Positions 9,652 to 16,729 of a stretch of 64,000 nucleotides of DNA are shown piece after piece; position 1 is the first letter of the stretch; each line of letters opens with the position of its first letter. The translations under genes and the position numbers were made by a program. The stretch covers positions 62,001-126,000 of the forward strand of contig DJEU01000065.1 of NCBI GenBank assembly GCA_002431395.1, read 5' to 3'. This DNA comes from Lachnoclostridium sp. UBA5890. GTDB lineage: Bacteria; Bacillota; Clostridia; Lachnospirales; Lachnospiraceae. Under the pieces are notes generated by a model. That model ran no database searches. It was not told the DNA's origin and saw nothing but the letters and a program-made list of their open reading frames with translations.

Positions 9652-9786
9652 ATGGACAGGGATAGGTTTCAAAATTTGTATGCAATTTATACATATTGTT
9701 ATTTAATCGTACTTTTTTCGCAATTACAGAAAACAATTGCGGAATCCTCTTATACGGAAACAGATTCTCCCAAAGACCAAAACTAA
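9652..9786 (+). CDS. Small 44-residue protein directly upstream of agrB, function unknown
   Basis: Below the size usually reported as an ORF. ATG at 9652 is preceded by AAAGGGG at a good distance (six bases), and the frame runs to TAA at 9784-9786, 32 bases before agrB. The N-terminus is charged (MDRDRFQNL), the middle is hydrophobic and aromatic (YAIYTYCYLIVLF), and the C-terminus is polar and acidic (ETDSPKDQN). It has neither the G-E-P-x-x-P tail nor the ring motif of AgrD, so it is not an obvious second signal precursor. It may be a small membrane or leader peptide co-translated with agrB. I do not recognise a family. Confidence 0.5.
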   Translation: MDRDRFQNLYAIYTYCYLIVLFSQLQKTIAESSYTETDSPKDQN

Positions 9787-9818
9787 ACTTATGAGCAATT
9801 TGCAAGGAGACAAATGAA

Positions 9819-10403
9819 ATGAGGAAAAAGTTGAAAAATTATTTTCAAACACAATTTCATTTTTCATCGCTGGAAGCAGACAAGATTTTATATGGTTTGG
9901 AGGCGCTTGTCTCTGAATCCGTAAAATTTCTCATTTTACTTTTTATTGCTCTGCCTCTTGGCTATGCGGATGAAATGTTGGTCGCTACGATTGTTCTTTT
10001 GTCCATTCGCAGCAATTCCGGGGGTCTACACTTTTCTCATTTTTTCAGTTGCCTTGCATTTACAGTAGCATTCTATACTGCTGCCATTGGTTTAGCACAA
10101 TACACACTGCCTTCCAAACTTTTTTCCCTAGGTTTGGTCTTGGCTCTCGGTATTTTTGCCTTGGTAGGACCGATCACTTCCATCATGCGTCCGCGTCTGC
10201 AGCCCAAAGATGTACAACACTATTCGAAACGTGTAATTTTCCTGCTGCTGATATACTCTTCCATTTTAATCCTGTTTGAAACACTTCCCTATAGAACTGT
10301 TATCTATTGGGTTATCGTGTTGCAAATATTTCAATTATTATGCGCAAGAATCGCGCGGAAAGGAGAAATCTATGAAGAAGTTTATGACACCAAAAATTTA
10401 TAA
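9819..10403 (+). CDS. agrB: AgrB-like accessory gene regulator peptidase
   Basis: A 194-residue multi-spanning membrane cysteine protease that cuts the C-terminal tail from the AgrD precursor and closes the ring. The family core is seen as RSNSGGLHFSHFFSC: Gly-Gly-x-His with His71 and Cys78 seven residues apart, the same spacing as the catalytic pair of staphylococcal AgrB. Five to six hydrophobic helices cover the rest. AAGGAG precedes the ATG. Its last 32 bases overlap the start of agrD, so enzyme and substrate are translationally coupled. The length is typical of the family. Confidence 0.93.
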   Translation: MRKKLKNYFQTQFHFSSLEADKILYGLEALVSESVKFLILLFIALPLGYADEMLVATIVLLSIRSNSGGLHFSHFFSCLAFTVAFYTAAIGLAQYTLPSKLFSLGLVLALGIFALVGPITSIMRPRLQPKDVQHYSKRVIFLLLIYSSILILFETLPYRTVIYWVIVLQIFQLLCARIARKGEIYEEVYDTKNL

Positions 10404-10497
10404 GTTGTGTACAATGTGTATGGCTTTGACCGTAATTTGGACATCAAGTCATCCTAGTTTTCTCTTCTTCGGAGAACCAAAGTATCCAACTAAATAA
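10372..10497 (+). CDS. agrD: AgrD-like autoinducer peptide precursor
   Basis: A 41-residue precursor, starting inside the end of agrB with AGGAG six bases upstream. It has a basic, amphipathic N-terminal leader (MKKFMTPKIYK), a hydrophobic middle, then S-H-P-S-F-L-F-F and the recognition tail G-E-P-K-Y-P (residues 34-39). By analogy with staphylococcal AgrD (ring Cys-x-x-phi-phi followed by D-E-x-x-x-P), the ring would be Ser29 to Phe33, closed as a lactone because the ring residue is serine instead of cysteine. The N-terminal cut site, and so the exocyclic tail (perhaps SHP or longer), cannot be read from sequence. Two cysteines (13 and 16) sit in the leader and are unlikely to form the ring. 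Confidence 0.85.
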   Translation: MKKFMTPKIYKLCTMCMALTVIWTSSHPSFLFFGEPKYPTK

Positions 10498-10503
10498 TTA
10501 AAA

Positions 10504-10541
10504 AGGGAAAGGGACATTTAGTCTTAAATCACCCTTTCCCT
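10504..10541 (-). terminator. Intrinsic terminator shared between converging agrD and agrC
   Basis: AGGGAAAGGG (10504-10513) pairs with CCCTTTCCCT (10532-10541), and an inner ATTTA/TAAAT stem surrounds the loop GTCT. On the minus strand the hairpin is followed by TTTTT, so it should end the xre-agrA-agrC transcript. One arm is made from the last codons of agrC. Plus-strand reading lacks a U-tract, so termination of agrBD is less certain. Confidence 0.75.
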
Positions 10542-11779
10542 AAAACAACAGAAAAATATATATAATTTTGATCAGCAATACATTTATTTTCTACCATTAA
10601 TTCCATTTCTTGCTTTTTAACAAGTTGTTTTAGATGATATAATCCAATCCCTCTATTCTCTCCTTTTGTACTATATCCATTTTCAAACATACGCTCTAAA
10701 TCATGTGTCGGAATCTTTTGATGTGGATTTCCAATAGATATCATAACACCTAACTCCGTTTTCTTAACTTCAAATAATAAATATTGAGTGTACTTGGATT
10801 TCAGCATATCCTGAATCGCATTATCAAAAAGTGTTCCCAAAATCTCAATCATTTGAATATCTTCTATCTTACAATCTGCCAAATCACTTGTCAGGTGCAT
10901 ATTAACCTTTATCCCAGCCTCTTGGGCTTCTGTTATTTTTTCAAACACATGTGCAATAATAATTGGTTTTTTCAATACCAACACATCTGTAGGCATTTCA
11001 TAGTCTGCCAATTTTCCTAAATAATTGCATTGTGCCTGAACTAAAGAATCATAATCATTATACAATTTATGTAATGAATATACTGCGTCCATTTGATTTC
11101 TAAACTTATGTTGTCGTCTTTTCATTTGATCAATCACACTACTAAATGCATCCAAATAATCTTTTTGTATTTTTTCCTCATAGCGATATTTCATAAGTCG
11201 TAATCCCAATAACCACATTAACAAGACACATATACTGATATAAAGATAATCTGCCAATTCCAACCTTAAAGTCATATGATAATCTACAATTGTTGTCAAT
11301 ACAAGAATTAAACTAAAAACCACTACTGCAATATATAAAACTTCTTTTTTACTACACCATTTCTTCAATTGATATAATGGTACCGTTTTAACAAGTAATA
11401 TACATAATAACACCGCAATAATTGCACCGATTATATTATTAATCTCAGATATATAATTTAATTTTAAAAGAAATACAATTGGGAACATACAGATCAATTC
11501 AATAATCCCAACTATTATCAAACTCAGTATGGTTACAATGAAACTTTCTTTCCATGTTCTTCTATATACTAAATAAACATAAAGAAGCACCAAAATATAA
11601 CTCGCATTTGACCATTGATCTGGTACAAACATGATAAACCCTGTGGTAATTCCTAAGTATACCACCTTAATCCACACCGCAGGATAGACGGGTTTCTCTC
11701 CTATCAACCCATTTATCACAAAAATTGTACATAGCAGTTCCAACAAAGTTGCACCAGCTACAAGTAAATATGACACCAT
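10529..11779 (-). CDS. agrC: AgrC-like sensor histidine kinase (GHKL, peptide receptor)
   Basis: A 416-residue receptor kinase. About six helices fill residues 1-195, as expected for an AgrC-type peptide sensor. The dimerisation helix carries RRQHKFRNQM with His224 as acceptor, and the GHKL ATPase has FDNAIQDM and GENRGIGLYHLKQLV. It starts four bases after the agrA-like stop with GGGGG as ribosome site. Its 3' end converges on agrD with about 30 bases between the stops, so it is not in the same operon as the signal genes. It most likely detects the AgrD-derived peptide; that partnership is inferred from location. Confidence 0.85.
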   Translation of the reverse strand: MVSYLLVAGATLLELLCTIFVINGLIGEKPVYPAVWIKVVYLGITTGFIMFVPDQWSNASYILVLLYVYLVYRRTWKESFIVTILSLIIVGIIELICMFPIVFLLKLNYISEINNIIGAIIAVLLCILLVKTVPLYQLKKWCSKKEVLYIAVVVFSLILVLTTIVDYHMTLRLELADYLYISICVLLMWLLGLRLMKYRYEEKIQKDYLDAFSSVIDQMKRRQHKFRNQMDAVYSLHKLYNDYDSLVQAQCNYLGKLADYEMPTDVLVLKKPIIIAHVFEKITEAQEAGIKVNMHLTSDLADCKIEDIQMIEILGTLFDNAIQDMLKSKYTQYLLFEVKKTELGVMISIGNPHQKIPTHDLERMFENGYSTKGENRGIGLYHLKQLVKKQEMELMVENKCIADQNYIYFSVVLGKG

Positions 11780-11783
11780 CTTT

Positions 11784-12524
11784 TTACCCCCGTTTCACAT
11801 ATTCCTCGTACTCTTTTCGAAACGTCCGCTTTAAAACAGATCCCATGCTGATCTGTTTCGTTATTCCTTTTAATTTTACGAACTGATTCACATAATCTAC
11901 CGCTTCAATATATGCAATATTAACTGCTGTCCCTTTAATTGGAATCAGAAAAACTTCATCCTGCACCTGCTCAAGAAACCGTTTCAATGGAAAATTAGGC
12001 ACTTTAATGCATTCGTCCCCATCATATACATGCAACGTTCGATTTTGATATACGACATATCGAATGTCTGCCACATCCACCGGATAAATGATACCATCGT
12101 TTCGAAAATAGATACGTTGTGGGAGTTTCGCACTTTTCGCACCGCGAGTCAATATTTCTTCGATAATTTTCTTAACCTGCTCCTCATCAATTGGTTTTTC
12201 AATATAATCATAACAATGTACCCGATGAAGAAGGTCCGCTTCCAATCCGGCAAGCGATGTGATAAACACGATTTCTGCCCGCGCACTGGAAGGACACTCT
12301 TTTATTTTTTCTGCGAAATGAATCCCAGAAAAATCATTTTTAATTTGTGGGCGTAAAATAATGTCGACTAAAAATAGATCAATATTGTGCGTCAATGCAC
12401 AACCAAGAGCCTCTTCTTCATTCGAAAAGGCAAATACTTTGATATTCAAATTCATTGCTTCTAGCAGCTTAATCAGTTTGTTTCTCGTCAACTCATTATC
12501 TTCCAATATAAGTATATGTTTCAT
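11784..12524 (-). CDS. agrA: AgrA-like response regulator with LytTR DNA-binding domain
   Basis: A 246-residue cytoplasmic regulator: receiver domain with the Glu8-Asp9 acidic pair and acceptor Asp54 in LFLVDIIL, then a LytTR domain over about 135-244 (VYQNRTLHVYDG, FLIPIKGTAVNIAYIEAVDY). The domain order matches AgrA. It lies between an XRE regulator (stop one base upstream of its start) and the AgrC-like kinase. It would bind promoters of the locus and of target genes when phosphorylated. No direct-repeat binding site could be fixed with confidence. Confidence 0.85.
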   Translation of the reverse strand: MKHILILEDNELTRNKLIKLLEAMNLNIKVFAFSNEEEALGCALTHNIDLFLVDIILRPQIKNDFSGIHFAEKIKECPSSARAEIVFITSLAGLEADLLHRVHCYDYIEKPIDEEQVKKIIEEILTRGAKSAKLPQRIYFRNDGIIYPVDVADIRYVVYQNRTLHVYDGDECIKVPNFPLKRFLEQVQDEVFLIPIKGTAVNIAYIEAVDYVNQFVKLKGITKQISMGSVLKRTFRKEYEEYVKRG

Positions 12525-12525
12525 C

Positions 12526-12882
12526 TTATTCCTTCAGGCTGGATTTTAATAAGCTAGTAAAGTATTCGAGTAACCGAATCATACATTTCGTACTCTTTTC
12601 CTTGGAAGCACTTGTAATAACCTGCTTGAATATTTCTTCTTCATCAAAAGAATCACCGGCAACAAAATAGTTTAAATCGACTTCATACTCACGATGAATC
12701 TGAATCGCCTTATCCAAAGTCATCATTGTTTTGCCACTCTCGATCTTTTGATAAGAAGAAACATCCCAAAACAATTTATCAGCAAATTCCTGCTGAGTAA
12801 GCATAAGTTTTTCTCTAAGTTCTTTTAATTTTCTCCCAATCTCTACAATTTCTTCATCGCTTATCATTCTATCCATTGCCAA
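12526..12882 (-). CDS. XRE-family helix-turn-helix regulator heading the agrAC operon
   Basis: A 118-residue protein with an N-terminal XRE/Cro helix-turn-helix at about residues 15-70 (LTQQEFADKLFWDVSSYQKI) and a helical C-terminal half of unknown role. GGAGAG stands six bases before a TTG start and about twelve before an ATG two codons later; either could be used, so the N-terminus is uncertain by two residues. One base separates its stop from the agrA-like gene. A DNA-binding protein in this position is not part of the classic agr operon and may control when the receptor pair is made. Confidence 0.85.
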   Translation of the reverse strand: MAMDRMISDEEIVEIGRKLKELREKLMLTQQEFADKLFWDVSSYQKIESGKTMMTLDKAIQIHREYEVDLNYFVAGDSFDEEEIFKQVITSASKEKSTKCMIRLLEYFTSLLKSSLKE

Positions 12883-12958
12883 TTTACTCTCCTTTTTCCT
12901 TCATCATATAACAGAAAAATGGATAATGGTATGGATTTATATTCCGCAATATCAGAAT

Positions 12959-15900
12959 TTAATTCTTTACGGTCACTTTGACTTTTGCCATTTCACCATT
13001 TTGTGTAATAGCATAAACCGTTGCCTTTCCGGCACTCTTTGCCATTATCTTTCCTTTTGTAGATACCGAAACCACATTTGTATCCGATACTAAATACCGA
13101 ACTTTTGCTGTATGCCATCTGCATTTTTTATCTTTTGGCAATACCACTTTTGCGTTAATTTTTATCGACTTTCCTACTTTCAATGTGCGTTTCCCGTTTC
13201 CGGAAATACGAACACCGGCAGGGTTATCATAAGTTTTACTGCCTTTCGTAAAAGCATGCAATTGTAAAGAACGCCCAATCACAATTTTCTTACCGTTTCT
13301 AATGCGGTATGCCCGAATTTCGTATTTATATCCGGTATTTTTCTTCAGTTTCTTATTTACATAAGAAGTTTTTCCCGGCGAGGAAATAACAGCAATTCGT
13401 TGCAATTTCCGAATATCTTTTTTATCATTGCATCTCGATGCATAGACAAAATATCCATCCGCACCTTTTATCTTTTTCCAGCTTATGATCTGTTCTCTCT
13501 TTTTGGACACAATCGGCCGAATCAATCCCGACAGTACCCGTGCGGGAACCGCTGTATCTTCCGGTGTCTCTGTTATTTTTGGTGTTTCCGGTACTTGTGA
13601 GTTTTTCTCAAGTTTCGGAATCACCGTACTTTCTTTGGTAATTTCAAGCATCCCCTGTGCATCTTCAAAAAGTTTTCCACACTCTTTACAGATGTAGTAT
13701 TCCTTATTGCCTTCCTGAACCTCAGTCGCCGCTGCAGCATTTACTTTATCAAGATTATGGCGGCACTGGGAACGCTGCACTTCTACTTCCACGATTGTCG
13801 TTTCATAATTTGCCGCATCTGCGCCGGTATAAACCGCTTTGATACGCACACTTTCCGTTTCCGGAATTTCCCTGCCAATAAATTCTTCTGACACTTTCCA
13901 GTTATTTCCACCGTCAAACAAATTTTCTGTTATCTTTTTACAGGTAAATGGAACAGAAATCTTTGTATTTGGTGCACCTTCCGGAATCAAGGCTTTGGCA
14001 ATTGTATATTCTACAACTGCCTGTACATTCCCCTGTCGGAGAACCGCTGTGATCGTTCCTGCCGAGATTAGGTCTGTCGTCACCTTCCCCTCTCGGAGAT
14101 ACTGAATCGTACCTGCCTGCAACTGATCATATTCCGACCACGAGTCACTCTGCTCGACCACCGCTGCATGCTCCTTTTTATCATATACCGCAGACTGTGC
14201 CTTGACAACCTCTTTTGCCTGGTGTAACGGATTCCACTCACATACTGCCGTAATTGTATCATCCTTTGACATATAAGTAAAGGAGTGCACCGCTTTGGTA
14301 TCTTTTTGATTCGTATACATTCTTGCACATTTTTCGTATCCATAATATACCGTACTATTGTCATTCTTTTTCAAAACCGGATAAGCATCCCCATTCTGTC
14401 CGGAAAGATTCTGATACCATACCTGCGTTCCATCGGAAACCTTTTGATTTAACAGATAACATACTTCTCCGGATGCAAATGCTGCCCGTGTCTTTCCAAT
14501 CCCCGCGCGCTCGTCCGATGCCTCTGCCTCCTGCTCGGTTTCCGTTTCATAATAACAGTTTTCAATCACTCCATAATTTTTCGCGATTGGATAAAGGATC
14601 TTACTTTTATCATCTTCTTCCAAAAGCTGTGTCGTATCCACACTGTTTTTGGCTGCATAACAATCTTTAATCACTCCCATATTAATCCCTGCCACTGTGC
14701 CAATCGGTTCGACAGCAGCCCCCGGCTCAGTCCATGCGTTTCTTATTACTCCCATTGCACTGTCGACCACCTGACAATTTTGTATCAGTCCGCGATTGAT
14801 CGAACAGACAATTCCTGCCGCTCCATAACTTCCTCCAATATTATACGTCGATGCAGAAATATTTTCAAAACATACATTTCGTACGATTCCTTTTAACGTA
14901 CGGCAAAAACCACCTGCACTCATTTCATTCTTCATATTGGTAATCGTATGTCCGTTTCCTTCGAAAATCCCCCGATACGTCTGCAAATTAACAGAAAATT
15001 GGCCATTTTCCACATCAACATCCTGTGTGAGCCAGCCATTGACACGGTCATCGGATTTTATGATATTATAAAATGTCCCCAGATCCTCTTTGCTTGAAAT
15101 CTCTGCATACTCAATCCCCTCGTCGTCTGATATCAATTCCAGACTTGTCAGATCCATATCTTCTGCTACAGGACTTCCCCCATAATAGCAGCAATGGTTT
15201 CTGGCTGAATAATATATTTTTCCTTCCGGAAGCGGAGTACCATACTCCATTTTCTGACTCTCCCCGTCAATTTTTACATTGTAAGTTCGAACCGACGAAC
15301 TCATAATAACCTTAAGATCTTTGTCGACAATGGTAGCCTCTGAAAAAGCCTCTCCCTGATCCACAGTGTACGTATAAGTGTAATGAATATCATTAAATAG
15401 TTTTCCCACGACACCCCCCTTTTTTACTTTGATATTACGGTATGTCGTTTCATTTTCTCCCTCTCCGGTCACAAACTGTACATTACATAACTCTGCATCC
15501 GGAACGAGATACAGCATTCCAATACTCCAATCATATTCATAAAAATAAAACGTATGATTAATTTCAATCACATTGCTGCCCTTGCGAAAATATGCCGTCA
15601 ATAAACCATCCTCTGTCGTTTCAGTAAAATATACCGGGCATCCATTGATCGAAGACACTTTTGCTTCCGCAGGGAGTCCACAAACCGACATATTTACCAA
15701 CTCATAACCACAATCGTCAACCGCTTTCCCTGAATCGAAACTGCTTGTTCCTCTCGCTTCCCCAACCCTAGCATTTGGTATCGAAAAACTGGCATTGATC
15801 TCGCCGCCCATAAAACAATACTGACTTTTGGTCTCCGTCGAGACAGCATCACACGAAATCGTTCCTCCGGTCATAAAAAAGCGGTCTACACCATAAATCG

Positions 15901-16654
15901 AAGCACCGGATGCCGTCACCTCTCCGCTTTCCATCAAAAAGGTGCCATTCGAATACTCGTACTTTCCGTAACAACTTGCATGGATGAGACATTTCGCATT
16001 GTTCACAGCCAAAGAAGCTGCAGATTCTCCTTCGGCTTGTCTGACCGTCAGCTGTCCGTAGAGTTTAAATACCGTCCCCACATTTTTTGCCGTTCCATTC
16101 GACTTTGTCTGCGACATCGTAATTGTATTGTTTCCCTTCAAATACAGATTTACGGTTCCTTCGATGTCCATAAATGGGAATAATGGCTCTCTTGAATCCA
16201 ATCCGCCAGCTCCTGCCATATCCATTTGATATAAATCATCATTATTCACTTCCACATTGTCTAAGACAATATTGGCTTTTATCCCTTTTTCCACCGAAAT
16301 ATGCACGTCGATATCTTTACCATTCACCTTATTACTTCCCATGATCGTATACGTACCATCCTCGGTAATTGCGATGTCAATGTATGATGTTTCTGTTTTA
16401 TTTCCATAGAAATCGGTAATGGTCTTTGTCGTTACCAATGACGAATCGGACAACTTATATGTCGCCGCATGTTCTGACACCGCGGCACATACTTCCTGTG
16501 TATAGGCACTTAGCGGCGGCATAACCGGCACTCCCGTGAGCATCGTCGCAGAAAGTGTACCGATACATACTGCCTTCGTCCATTTTTGTTTCAGACTTTT
16601 TCGCACCCTTTTCGCCTGTGTCCGGTTGTTGTTGTAAAAAAACTGGTTTCTCAT
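12959..16654 (-). CDS. Large secreted modular protein with C-terminal Ig-like domain
   Basis: A 1231-residue exported protein. A long basic N-terminus leads to a hydrophobic signal segment (about residues 28-45). The first third is rich in short beta repeats built around Gly-Asn turns (NLYLKGNNTITM, GTISCDA), suggesting a beta-helix or carbohydrate-binding fold. Around 590-700 there is a GLUG-like stretch (NGHTITNMKN, GIVRNVCFENI). The last 200 residues contain a fibronectin-like module and an Ig-like Big_2-type domain (TLKVGKSIKINA, GKIMAKSAGKATVYAI). No LPxTG or other anchor is seen. The role is probably surface or extracellular adhesion or binding, but no enzyme motif was found. It lies directly after the promoter region of the xre-agrAC operon. 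Confidence 0.72.
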   Translation of the reverse strand: MRNQFFYNNNRTQAKRVRKSLKQKWTKAVCIGTLSATMLTGVPVMPPLSAYTQEVCAAVSEHAATYKLSDSSLVTTKTITDFYGNKTETSYIDIAITEDGTYTIMGSNKVNGKDIDVHISVEKGIKANIVLDNVEVNNDDLYQMDMAGAGGLDSREPLFPFMDIEGTVNLYLKGNNTITMSQTKSNGTAKNVGTVFKLYGQLTVRQAEGESAASLAVNNAKCLIHASCYGKYEYSNGTFLMESGEVTASGASIYGVDRFFMTGGTISCDAVSTETKSQYCFMGGEINASFSIPNARVGEARGTSSFDSGKAVDDCGYELVNMSVCGLPAEAKVSSINGCPVYFTETTEDGLLTAYFRKGSNVIEINHTFYFYEYDWSIGMLYLVPDAELCNVQFVTGEGENETTYRNIKVKKGGVVGKLFNDIHYTYTYTVDQGEAFSEATIVDKDLKVIMSSSVRTYNVKIDGESQKMEYGTPLPEGKIYYSARNHCCYYGGSPVAEDMDLTSLELISDDEGIEYAEISSKEDLGTFYNIIKSDDRVNGWLTQDVDVENGQFSVNLQTYRGIFEGNGHTITNMKNEMSAGGFCRTLKGIVRNVCFENISASTYNIGGSYGAAGIVCSINRGLIQNCQVVDSAMGVIRNAWTEPGAAVEPIGTVAGINMGVIKDCYAAKNSVDTTQLLEEDDKSKILYPIAKNYGVIENCYYETETEQEAEASDERAGIGKTRAAFASGEVCYLLNQKVSDGTQVWYQNLSGQNGDAYPVLKKNDNSTVYYGYEKCARMYTNQKDTKAVHSFTYMSKDDTITAVCEWNPLHQAKEVVKAQSAVYDKKEHAAVVEQSDSWSEYDQLQAGTIQYLREGKVTTDLISAGTITAVLRQGNVQAVVEYTIAKALIPEGAPNTKISVPFTCKKITENLFDGGNNWKVSEEFIGREIPETESVRIKAVYTGADAANYETTIVEVEVQRSQCRHNLDKVNAAAATEVQEGNKEYYICKECGKLFEDAQGMLEITKESTVIPKLEKNSQVPETPKITETPEDTAVPARVLSGLIRPIVSKKREQIISWKKIKGADGYFVYASRCNDKKDIRKLQRIAVISSPGKTSYVNKKLKKNTGYKYEIRAYRIRNGKKIVIGRSLQLHAFTKGSKTYDNPAGVRISGNGKRTLKVGKSIKINAKVVLPKDKKCRWHTAKVRYLVSDTNVVSVSTKGKIMAKSAGKATVYAITQNGEMAKVKVTVKN

Positions 16655-16729
16655 ATACCCTTTATCCCCTTTCCTTATTTTACATAATATCCTATCAAAT
16701 TTATGCTAACATAACTTCTTTTTCATTTC

